This document shows, piece after piece, positions 1 through 5,121 of a stretch of DNA of 5,121 nt. Position 1 is the first letter of the stretch, and each line of letters opens with the position of its first letter. The position numbers and the translations under genes are program-made. Under the pieces are notes generated by a model. That model worked only from the letters and a program-made list of their open reading frames with translations, was not told the DNA's origin and searched no databases. Source of the stretch: Thermoanaerobacterales bacterium (GTDB lineage: Bacteria; Bacillota; Thermosediminibacteria; Thermosediminibacterales; Tepidanaerobacteraceae); contig DUTQ01000096.1 in the NCBI GenBank assembly GCA_012841995.1, positions 1 through 5,121 on the forward strand, written 5' to 3'.

Positions 1-283
1 ATAAAATCAGCATAGAAGATCTGGGATTCTTTGATAAAAAATCAAACCATATGCTACTGTATTTGTAATCGGGATCTTGTTTCAGCATCGCAAGCGTCTC
101 CCGGATGCCGGCTTCAGCTAAATAACAGGCCTTGGTCTGATCAGCTAAATAGCTTGCCATCAAGGTCTCGTTTGTTATCATTTCCAGTATTGCCAGACCA
201 ATGATTAGTAAAATAGATATAGTAAATATTACAACTAATAGAGCAGACCCTTTTTCTTTAAAATTCTTATGAAATTTGTACAT
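1..283 (-). CDS. PilX-like type IV minor pilin, N-terminal part (runs off left edge)
   Basis: The minus-strand frame stays open from an ATG at 283 to the window edge, giving 94 residues of an incomplete protein. Residues 1-12 are basic and end in KEKG, followed at 13-33 by a hydrophobic helix (SALLVVIFTISILLIIGLAIL). This is the class III signal of type IV prepilins, to be cut after G12 by a prepilin peptidase. The usual Glu at mature position 5 is Val here, as in PilX-type minor pilins. The segment YLAEAGIRETLAML (54-67) is the amphipathic helix continuation seen in PilX N-terminal domain proteins. The start is supported by AGGTGA (289-294), five bases before the ATG. The likely role is a minor pseudopilin in a type IV pilus or related secretion/uptake machine at the membrane. 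The stop of a preceding minus-strand frame (293-295) lies inside its ribosome binding site, so the gene probably sits in an operon transcribed leftward. The C-terminal part and exact subfamily cannot be seen. Confidence 0.8.
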   Translation of the reverse strand, partial: MYKFHKNFKEKGSALLVVIFTISILLIIGLAILEMITNETLMASYLADQTKACYLAEAGIRETLAMLKQDPDYKYSSIWFDFLSKNPRSSMLIL

Positions 284-292
284 AACTGTCAC

Positions 293-400
293 CTATGAAC
301 TTATTTTGATATTATTGTAACTTTGTACTAACTTTCCGTCAATCAAATACACAGCCAGCAGATGACTTTTAAACCTTTTTGTGTTACTATCGACATAGAT
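293..400 (-). pseudogene. Possible C-terminal remnant of an upstream pilin-operon gene
   Basis: On the minus strand, a frame of about 35 codons runs from just after a TAA (401-403) to a TAG at 293-295. It ends with residues such as HLLAVYLIDGKLVQSYNN. It has no start codon or ribosome binding site of its own. Its stop overlaps the ribosome binding site of the pilX-like gene, the layout expected of a translationally coupled upstream neighbour. Another minus-strand frame is open just upstream (about 389-486) and reads as alternating hydrophobic/polar residues (e.g. VEFALMCLSLRYSG). One frameshift near 390-400 would join the two. I infer the worn or truncated tail of a prepilin-like gene, cut off by the thioesterase transcription unit. 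The evidence is coding-like composition and position only, and chance remains possible. Confidence 0.35.
362..390 (+). promoter_or_regulatory. Candidate extended -10 promoter for the thioesterase operon
   Basis: ATGACT (362-367) matches the -35 consensus at four of six bases. It is 17 bases from TACTAT (385-390), which matches the -10 at four of six and carries the extended -10 TG one base upstream (382-383). Transcription would start near 397, leaving a leader of about 90 bases before the thioesterase ATG. No terminator or known riboswitch is evident in that leader. The site lies within the presumed minus-strand pilin remnant, so it may have arisen secondarily. Confidence 0.4.
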
Positions 401-474
401 TTAAATACACGTTTATTGAGTTCCCGGAATATCGCAAGCTCAAACACATAAGTGCAAATTCCACTTTATCTGCT

Positions 475-482
475 AGGAGGGG
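475..482 (+). promoter_or_regulatory. Ribosome binding site fixing the thioesterase start
   Basis: AGGAGGGG is a full Shine-Dalgarno sequence six bases (counting from AGGAGG at 475-480) before the ATG at 487. It decides in favour of this start over an in-frame ATG at 379, which has no comparable site and would add 36 residues that do not resemble the thioesterase fold. Confidence 0.85.
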
Positions 483-486
483 TAGC

Positions 487-1233
487 ATGAGTCCTGCTTT
501 ATTTGAGCAAGAATATTTAATACATTCTTATGAGGTAGATTGCAAAAAACGAGCACTTATTACAAGTTTGATGAACTTTCTCAACGATGTTGCCATGCGA
601 CAAAGTGAACAATTGGGAGTTGGCATTGATTACCTCAAAGGGAAAAAAGCAGCATGGGTACTTTATAAATGGGATATAAGAATACATAATTACCCCATGT
701 TCAATGAAAAGATCACTGTAAAAACAGCTCCACACTCCTTTAGAAAATTTTATGCATACCGCAAATTCGAAATGTTAAATAAAAACAAAGAAAAATTGGT
801 AAGTGCCAATTCAGTATGGCTTCTGGTAGATACACAAAAGAAAAGACCGATAAAAATAACTAAAGATATGTATAAAGCCTATCAAATATCAAAAGATTTT
901 GATGAGCCTCTTGAAATCGGTGAAATTGGACAACTCACTTCATTTGATATGCAAAAGAATTTTAATGTGAGATATAGTGATATAGATACAAACAGCCATG
1001 TAAATAATGTAAAATATGCCGCATGGTCTTTAGAAACTGTGCCTTTGGATATTATCCAAAATTACACAATGACGAATTTAAAGATAGCTTACTTAAAGGA
1101 AACCACCTATGGGAAAACTATTAAGGCTTTAACACAAGTTTTAAGTAAAGGCGAAAAAGTTATTTGTTTACATAAAATTGTTGATGAAGACAATCAAGAA
1201 CTCTGTCTTCTTGAAAGTGTTTGGGGAAAATAG
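487..1233 (+). CDS. Acyl-ACP thioesterase (FatA/FatB family, double hotdog)
   Basis: A protein of 248 residues. Members of this family hydrolyse acyl-acyl carrier protein to free fatty acid and ACP in the cytoplasm, ending or diverting fatty acid synthesis. Two hotdog units are visible. The first covers about residues 5-125 (YEVDCKKRALITSLMNFLND is its start, followed by the AAWVLYKWDIRI strand region). The second covers about 155-248. The second holds the family signature DIDTNSHVNNVKY, with D167, N169 and H171 aligning with the catalytic Asp, Asn and His of plant FatB. E205 in YLKETTYG aligns with the catalytic Glu. The neighbouring Cys found in plant enzymes is Thr206 here. The length fits compact bacterial members, which lack the plant transit peptide. 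The start at 487 is chosen because of AGGAGG at 475-480. The gene is first in a same-strand set, with the chemoreceptor-like gene 36 bases downstream. Chain-length preference cannot be read from sequence. Confidence 0.9.
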   Translation: MSPALFEQEYLIHSYEVDCKKRALITSLMNFLNDVAMRQSEQLGVGIDYLKGKKAAWVLYKWDIRIHNYPMFNEKITVKTAPHSFRKFYAYRKFEMLNKNKEKLVSANSVWLLVDTQKKRPIKITKDMYKAYQISKDFDEPLEIGEIGQLTSFDMQKNFNVRYSDIDTNSHVNNVKYAAWSLETVPLDIIQNYTMTNLKIAYLKETTYGKTIKALTQVLSKGEKVICLHKIVDEDNQELCLLESVWGK

Positions 1234-1269
1234 GAACTTTATAAAAATATAGATATGTAGGAGGTCAAT

Positions 1270-2076
1270 ATGAAGGTAGGAATTGTTGGTGCAGGAAATG
1301 CAGGTAAATTGTTTTTAAAGACATTAATTGATATCGAGACCGAAGGCGAAGTTAATGTGGTGGGAATAATGGATATAAACCCTGAAGCACCGGGATTAGC
1401 TTTCGCAAAACAGCATAAGATACCGACCTATACCGATATGAAGTTGTTTATGAAAAACGATATGGATTTGATACTCGAGCTAACCGGCAGTGCCTCGGTA
1501 AAACAAGAAATTTCAAGCCTAAAAAAAGACAGTACACACCTCATGGATTCTCATGCAGCCAGATTGACGTTTCTCCTTTCTCAACACCAGCAAAAATTAT
1601 ACGAGAAATTAGAGCAGTATATTAAATACATTGAATCGTTAATGAAAAGCATGGCAGACAATATCTCAAAAATCAATGAAACGGTTGAAACAATAGGCGT
1701 CACATCGGAAAAAATCATCGAATCAGTAAACCGCTCAACAGAGAGCATAAATGAGACTGATAACATAGTAATGATTATCAATGACATAACTTCGAGAATT
1801 AAAATACTAGGTATAAATGCTTCAATTGAGGCCGCCAGAGCAGGAGAACACGGAGCAGGGTTTTCAGTTGTGGCAGAAGAAATAGGTAAGCTTACCGATT
1901 CCAGTAAAAACGCCACTTCTGATATAACATCATTAATTAAAAAAATTAAACAAGACATTTCTGGCTTGGCAAACATTACCGAGAATTTAGATGCTATTTG
2001 TAAAAAGCAAAATGAAATAGCTCATTCCTTGACTGATGATAACTTAAAAATGGAAAAGGTATTAAGTGAAAAATAA
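1270..2076 (+). CDS. Cytoplasmic chemoreceptor-like protein: Rossmann domain fused to MCP signalling hairpin
   Basis: A protein of 268 residues, with start fixed by AGGAGGT (1259-1265) four bases before the ATG. Residues 1 to about 100 form a Rossmann nucleotide-binding domain. The dinucleotide loop is GIVGAGNAGK (G7, G9, G12), the second strand ends in an acid (D35 in GIMDIN), which in such folds favours NAD(H), and a later strand is DLILELTGS (66-74). Residues 105-268 are hydrophilic helix of the methyl-accepting chemotaxis protein type. The highly conserved hairpin tip is INASIEAARAGEHGAGFS (182-199), followed by VVAEEIGKL (200-208). There is no signal peptide, transmembrane segment or HAMP domain, so it should be soluble. 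The arms on either side of E193 are about 75 residues, matching the shortest signalling-domain classes. The expected partners, CheA and CheW, are not in the window. I infer an intracellular sensor whose Rossmann domain binds a dinucleotide or related ligand. The ligand and output are unknown, and a clear methylation-site consensus was not recognised. Confidence 0.85.
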   Translation: MKVGIVGAGNAGKLFLKTLIDIETEGEVNVVGIMDINPEAPGLAFAKQHKIPTYTDMKLFMKNDMDLILELTGSASVKQEISSLKKDSTHLMDSHAARLTFLLSQHQQKLYEKLEQYIKYIESLMKSMADNISKINETVETIGVTSEKIIESVNRSTESINETDNIVMIINDITSRIKILGINASIEAARAGEHGAGFSVVAEEIGKLTDSSKNATSDITSLIKKIKQDISGLANITENLDAICKKQNEIAHSLTDDNLKMEKVLSEK

Positions 2077-2123
2077 TTTGAGTTGCTGGATATGGCGTTT
2101 ATTTAGAGAAAGGACATCTTCCC

Positions 2124-4100
2124 ATGGAAAGACATACACCGGTAAAAAACATCGGAATACTTGCACATGTGGATGCGGGAAAAACAACTTTAACGGAACA
2201 GCTTTTACATAAAACAGGTGTTGTAAAAAATCCTGGCAGTGTAGATAAAGGCACTACTTACACCGATAGCTTGGAAGTTGAAAAACAGCGTGGAATTTCT
2301 GTAAAAGCTTCTGATGTGAATTTTACGTGGAAAGATGTAAATATAAATATAATCGATACACCGGGACATGTGGACTTTTCCGGTGAAGTGCAAAGGGCCA
2401 TTAGGGTATTGGATGGTGCTGTGCTCTTGATTTCAGCTGTGGAAGGAGTAGAGCCCCAGACTGAAGTGTATTTTAATACCTTAAAGACTATGAAAACACC
2501 CACGATAATTTTTATAAATAAGATTGACAGGGTAGGGGCTGATGCTCTACGCGTGCTAAACGAGGTACAAAACGTTTTGACATGTTCAGCTGTGCCCTTG
2601 GAAATATGTGATTTAGAAAACCCCCAAGAGTTGCAAGTTGAATCGATTTTTCAAGAGAAGTTTAAAGGCAACAGGCATATGGAATACTTATTGGAGACTA
2701 TGGCTGACAAAGATGAGGAGCTTTTGCAAAAATATTTAGAAGAGGAAAACTTAAGCTTTGAATTCATATGGGACAAGCTAAAGGCCTTGATAGCAGGAGG
2801 AGAGATTTACCCTGTAATCTACGGTGCTACCTTAAAGGGAATCGGAGTGCTTGAGCTTTTGGACTTGCTCATAGAAGTAATCCCTTTTGCACCAGATATA
2901 AGTGATGATGATTTGTCCGCATTAGTTTTTAAAATCCATCACGACAGCTCCCAGGGAAAAGCTTCATATGTTCGGCTGTTCAGCGGTAAAATCCGAAACC
3001 GGGATGTATTATATAATCACTCTAAAGGCATGAATGAAAAAGTAACCCAAATAAAAAAACTTCAGGGGATAAAGGAAATCGATGTGGATGAAGTGCATGC
3101 AGGGGAAATTGCCCGGGTTTTCGGATTATCAAAAAGTGTTGTAGGAGATGTACTGGGAAACCCACTGGGTATCCCTGATGCTACTACAAATATAGCCCTC
3201 CCTCTTATGACTACCCAAGTATTTCCAAAAGTCAAAGAGGATTATATGAAAATGGTTGAGGCCTTTTTAGAGTTGGAGGAAGAAGATCCCCTGCTTAACG
3301 TAGAGTGGGTTAGGGAAAAAAATGAACTGCATCTTCAAATTATGGGAACCATACAGCTGGAGATTTTAGAGAATATACTAAAAAGTCGATTCGGCATACA
3401 GGTGTTTTTTGGCAAGCCTTCGGTAATATACAAAGAAACCCCAAGCTCTGATGGGATAGGTTTTGAAAGGTATACGATGCCAAAGCCCTGCTGGGCTGTG
3501 GTTAAATTTGAAATTAAGCCTTTGCCCCAAGGTTCTGGTTTAGTTTATGAGTCAAAGGTGAGAACGGAAAAAATAAAACAGAGATATCAAAATGAAATTC
3601 AAGAACAACTGCCTATTACTCTTAAGCAGGGATTATACGGTTGGGAAGTTGTGGATTTAAAGGTCACCCTGATAGACGGAGAAGATCACGTGATGCACAG
3701 TAATCCGGGAGATTTCCATATAGCCACCGCCATGGGAATAATGAACGGTTTAAAAAATATAGGCACAACATTATTGGAGCCAATCATTGGCTTTAGGATA
3801 TCTGTGCCTGAAGAAATAGGTGGAAAGGTTCTAAATGATATTGTCAACATGAGGGGAAACTTTCATAGCACAGAAGTTTCAAAAGACACTTTTACCGTAG
3901 AAGGCAAAATGCCGGTAGCTACTTCCCTGGATTACCCCGTAAAACTTGGAATAACCTCTCACGGGAAAGGTGTTATGACTACAAAGTTTTCGGGCTATAG
4001 CCCCATACCTTTAGAACTTGGAAAGAAACGAGAAAGAGTCGGTGTAAATCCTCTAGATAGAGCAAAATATATCTTGTATGCAAGAAATGCAATAAATTAA
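2124..4100 (+). CDS. TetM/OtrA-type EF-G-like translational GTPase (ribosomal protection family homologue)
   Basis: A protein of 658 residues, slightly longer than Tet(M) at 639. GTPase motifs are intact: G1 AHVDAGKT (14-21), G2 RGIS (56-59, Ser where Thr is usual), G3 DTPGH (78-82), G4 NKID (132-135), and a G5-like GATLK (234-238). Domain II starts near 265, domain III near 361 (LPLMTTQVFPK), domain IV near 441, domain V near 553. A C-terminal tail carries NPLDRAKYILYARNAI (642-657), a helix present in the Tet protection proteins. The family binds the ribosome like EF-G, and proven members eject tetracycline. Here the domain IV loop aligned with Tet(M) YSPVS reads HVMHS (522-526), without the proline that contacts the drug site. 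Resistance is therefore uncertain, and a general ribosome-associated function is equally possible. Start: AAAGGA (2109-2114) lies nine bases upstream. It follows the receptor gene by 47 bases without a terminator and has no leader peptide of the tet(M) kind. Confidence 0.85.
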   Translation: MERHTPVKNIGILAHVDAGKTTLTEQLLHKTGVVKNPGSVDKGTTYTDSLEVEKQRGISVKASDVNFTWKDVNINIIDTPGHVDFSGEVQRAIRVLDGAVLLISAVEGVEPQTEVYFNTLKTMKTPTIIFINKIDRVGADALRVLNEVQNVLTCSAVPLEICDLENPQELQVESIFQEKFKGNRHMEYLLETMADKDEELLQKYLEEENLSFEFIWDKLKALIAGGEIYPVIYGATLKGIGVLELLDLLIEVIPFAPDISDDDLSALVFKIHHDSSQGKASYVRLFSGKIRNRDVLYNHSKGMNEKVTQIKKLQGIKEIDVDEVHAGEIARVFGLSKSVVGDVLGNPLGIPDATTNIALPLMTTQVFPKVKEDYMKMVEAFLELEEEDPLLNVEWVREKNELHLQIMGTIQLEILENILKSRFGIQVFFGKPSVIYKETPSSDGIGFERYTMPKPCWAVVKFEIKPLPQGSGLVYESKVRTEKIKQRYQNEIQEQLPITLKQGLYGWEVVDLKVTLIDGEDHVMHSNPGDFHIATAMGIMNGLKNIGTTLLEPIIGFRISVPEEIGGKVLNDIVNMRGNFHSTEVSKDTFTVEGKMPVATSLDYPVKLGITSHGKGVMTTKFSGYSPIPLELGKKRERVGVNPLDRAKYILYARNAIN

Positions 4101-4191
4101 TCTTTCTTTTCCCAAGTTTAAACCTTGTTAACAGTGAATAATCGGGAACCGTCTCCAAAAACTTTAAAGTGCTTGGCATCATTTTAAGTCC
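4101..4191 (+). other. Intergenic stretch with a weak imperfect hairpin
   Basis: No gene is seen between the GTPase stop and the thiW promoter. CCAAGTTTAAA (4112-4122) can pair with TTTAAAGTGCTTGG (4163-4176), leaving three bases (GTG) bulged and a loop of about 40 bases. Four T residues follow at 4182-4185. This could be an inefficient terminator for the upstream genes, but the long loop, the bulge and the detached, short T run make it a poor example. The right arm contains a ten-base palindrome, ACTTTAAAGT (4161-4170). Confidence 0.2.
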
Positions 4192-4220
4192 TTGAACAAT
4201 TGAAATACATATGTTAAGAT
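4192..4220 (+). promoter_or_regulatory. Promoter of the TPP-riboswitch/thiW transcript
   Basis: TTGAAC (4192-4197) is separated by 17 bases from TAAGAT (4215-4220), with the extended -10 TG at 4212-4213. Each hexamer matches the sigma-A consensus at four of six bases. The predicted transcription start near 4227 falls about 20 bases before the riboswitch aptamer, as expected for its driver. Confidence 0.65.
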
Positions 4221-4245
4221 TGGCATATAAATAAAATATGATTAA

Positions 4246-4339
4246 GCGCTAGGGGTGCTAGATAGACTAGCTGAGATAAAGACTCGATAATGTCTTTAAC
4301 CCTTAACCTGATCTGGATAATACCAGCGTAGGGAAGTTA
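4246..4339 (+). promoter_or_regulatory. TPP riboswitch (THI element) aptamer
   Basis: The conserved blocks of the thiamine pyrophosphate aptamer are present in order. AGGGGTGC (4251-4258) is followed by CTGAGAT (4271-4277), then ACCTGATCTGGATAATACC (4306-4324), AGCG (4325-4328) and TAGGGAAGT (4329-4337). The variable P3 arm is AAAGAC/GTCTTT (4278-4283 and 4292-4297). P1 is short in this fold. The aptamer binds TPP directly in the nascent mRNA. It sits between a good promoter and an intrinsic terminator ahead of thiW, which implies that high TPP ends transcription before the transporter gene. Confidence 0.95.
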
Positions 4340-4356
4340 TATTTCTTTAGGTCATT

Positions 4357-4390
4357 AGCATAAATCCTTATTCTGGGGTTTATGCTTTTT
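4357..4390 (+). terminator. Intrinsic terminator forming the riboswitch expression platform
   Basis: AGCATAAATCC (4357-4367) pairs with GGGTTTATGCT (4376-4386) in an 11-bp stem with one G-U pair and an eight-base loop, followed by a T run (4386-4390). It lies about 18 bases after the aptamer and about 49 bases before the thiW ATG, so it fits transcription attenuation by TPP. I did not find a convincing complementary antiterminator strand by eye. Confidence 0.88.
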
Positions 4391-4438
4391 AATTTATTAT
4401 TTTAAGATACCATATATTACATTGAAAGGCGGATATTC

Positions 4439-4945
4439 ATGGATACGAAGAAACTCACCTTATCTGCTCTACTTATAGCCATAGGGACATTAACCGCCCA
4501 CATTCTTTATATTCCCGTAGGTGTTGCAAAATGTTTCCCTATACAGCACGCGATTAATATACTATCAGCCGTAATACTCGGCCCTTGGTATGCAGTTGCT
4601 AACGCATTTTTAACTTCTCTTGTTAGAAATATACTCGGGACAGGTTCTTTATTAGCCTTCCCAGGTAGCATGATAGGTGCTCTTTTAGCAGGCATACTGT
4701 ATAAGAAAACTGGCAAACTGATAATGGCCTCACTTGGTGAAATACTAGGCACTGGGTTTCTGGGCGCATTAGTTGCATATCCGATTGCAAAGCTTGTCAT
4801 GGGTAAAGATGTGGCTATTTTCTTCTTTATCTTGCCTTTTATGGCGAGCACGATTGGCGGCACAATAATAGGTAATGGATTGTTAAAGATGTTGATTTCA
4901 TGTAAATTGGAGCTTTTTAAAAACACAATAACTACAAATAAATAA
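4439..4945 (+). CDS. thiW: ThiW family thiamine-precursor (thiazole) transporter, ECF S-component type
   Basis: A membrane protein of 168 residues. After a short basic N-terminus (MDTKK), hydrophobic segments occur at roughly 6-26, 36-62, 68-88, 94-120 and 124-152, consistent with the five or six helices of a small substrate-binding S-component. The first helix has the small-residue spacing (A10, A14, A20) that S-components use to contact the shared EcfT subunit. The FPIQHAINILSAVILGPWYA (33-52) and LLAFPGSMIGALLAG (71-85) stretches are what I recognise as ThiW. The family is known mainly from comparative genomics, where co-occurrence with thiazole salvage genes suggests uptake of hydroxyethylthiazole. 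Control by the TPP riboswitch just upstream independently supports a thiamine role. AAAGG (4425-4429) is the ribosome binding site, nine bases before the ATG. No other thiamine gene or ECF ATPase is nearby, so energising subunits must be encoded elsewhere. The related precursor HMP is an alternative substrate. Confidence 0.9.
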   Translation: MDTKKLTLSALLIAIGTLTAHILYIPVGVAKCFPIQHAINILSAVILGPWYAVANAFLTSLVRNILGTGSLLAFPGSMIGALLAGILYKKTGKLIMASLGEILGTGFLGALVAYPIAKLVMGKDVAIFFFILPFMASTIGGTIIGNGLLKMLISCKLELFKNTITTNK

Positions 4946-4953
4946 ATTTGGAG

Positions 4954-4982
4954 TTGACATTTTTAGAGTTTATGCATATAGT
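4954..4982 (+). promoter_or_regulatory. Near-consensus sigma-A promoter of the T-box transcript
   Basis: A perfect -35 TTGACA (4954-4959) and TATAGT (4977-4982, five of six) are separated by 17 bases. It is the strongest promoter in the window. Transcription should begin near 4989, about 20 bases before the T-box Stem I. The -35 begins only eight bases after the last base of thiW. Confidence 0.85.
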
Positions 4983-5009
4983 ATTAAAATAGAATTCAAT
5001 ATCAATATA

Positions 5010-5121
5010 GGCAATGATGGAGAAGATAAGCATTGAAACTGTAAATGCAGAGAACCGGGTTTGGTGTGAGCCGGTTTTACAAGACGATGTGTATATTCGC
5101 TCCCGAGCCTTTGCTCTAAAC
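5010..5121 (+). promoter_or_regulatory. T-box leader, Stem I complete, specifier TTC (Phe); continues past right edge
   Basis: A T-box RNA reads the charging state of one tRNA and stops or allows transcription of an amino-acid gene. Stem I folds fully here. The base is GGC (5010-5012) with GCC (5107-5109), then a kink-turn-like gap, then GGAG (5019-5022) with CTCC (5100-5103). Above the specifier loop GCATTG (5030-5035) pairs with CGATGT (5085-5090), and TGTAAA (5040-5045) with TTTACA (5076-5081). The AGAGA bulge (5049-5053) and the apical arm ACCGG/CCGGT (5054-5058, 5071-5075) closing a GGTGTGAG loop are the hallmark tRNA-elbow contacts. The triplet before the purine and CTCC is TTC (5096-5098), which would pair with tRNA-Phe anticodon GAA. 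Stem III, the antiterminator T-box sequence and the gene are outside the window. Phenylalanyl-tRNA synthetase or an aromatic amino-acid gene is the natural guess. Confidence 0.9.

Noticed and set aside
320..336. Possible FapR-type operator (a TACTAA half-site near the lipid-related thioesterase)
   Set aside because: Only one half matches the TTAGTACCTGATACTAA-type palindrome (about 11 of 17 bases overall), and it lies upstream of the candidate promoter inside the presumed pilin remnant.
379..407. Alternative promoter TTGTGT, 17 bases, TAAATA before the thioesterase
   Set aside because: Each hexamer matches the consensus at only three positions. The extended -10 site at 382-390 is better.
379..486. 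In-frame upstream extension of the thioesterase to an ATG at 379
   Set aside because: It has no ribosome binding site and adds 36 residues unlike the family. The ATG at 487 has AGGAGG at ideal spacing and gives the expected N-terminus of the hotdog fold.
1581..1976. Minus-strand open frame of 131 codons opposite the receptor gene
   Set aside because: It is the antisense shadow of a clearly coding, repetitive helical region. It has no ribosome binding site and no recognisable domain.
2077..2123. Tet(M)-style attenuating leader peptide before the GTPase gene
   Set aside because: The gap is only 47 bases, with no short frame followed by a terminator hairpin, so attenuation of that kind cannot be supported.
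4507..4926. Minus-strand open frame of 139 codons opposite thiW
   Set aside because: The plus strand encodes a recognisable ThiW with riboswitch, ribosome binding site and membrane pattern. The reverse frame is a by-product of that composition.
5030..5048. Local hairpin GCATT/AATGC within the T-box region
   Set aside because: The same bases pair better in the conserved Stem I arrangement (5030-5035 with 5085-5090 and 5040-5045 with 5076-5081), which preserves the AGAGA bulge and apical loop.

Overview
The window looks like chromosome from a low-GC, probably anaerobic, Firmicute of the class Clostridia. The DNA is AT-rich, ribosome binding sites are of the AGGAGG type, and the regulatory RNAs (a TPP riboswitch with an intrinsic terminator, and a T-box leader) are typical of that group. 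The genus cannot be named from the sequence alone.

Left edge (1-400, minus strand): the start of a PilX-like type IV minor pilin gene, running off the left end, preceded by what looks like the last ~35 codons of another gene of the same operon. The upstream part of that gene is missing or frameshifted, so a pilin-type operon seems to have been cut or worn down where the plus-strand genes begin.

Centre (about 360-4100, plus strand): three closely spaced genes, probably one transcript from an extended -10 promoter near 362-390. They are an acyl-ACP thioesterase (487-1233), a soluble chemoreceptor-like protein with an N-terminal NAD(P)-type Rossmann domain fused to a short methyl-accepting signalling hairpin (1270-2076), and a TetM/OtrA-type EF-G-like translational GTPase (2124-4100). 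Gaps are 36 and 47 bases, without terminators. Their shared role is not obvious. The Rossmann-receptor fusion is the most unusual object in the window. The GTPase keeps the G motifs but not the Tet(M) domain IV loop tied to tetracycline release, so a resistance label should not be assumed.

Right part (4190-5121, plus strand): a clear promoter, a TPP riboswitch (about 4246-4339), an intrinsic terminator (4357-4390) and thiW (4439-4945), a predicted thiamine-precursor uptake component. Eight bases after the thiW stop begins a near-consensus promoter (TTGACA, 17 bases, TATAGT). It drives a T-box leader whose whole Stem I can be folded (5010-5109). The base triplet at the specifier position is TTC, pointing to tRNA-Phe. 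The antiterminator domain and the regulated gene lie beyond the right edge.

No tRNA or rRNA gene, CRISPR array, insertion sequence or attachment site was seen.
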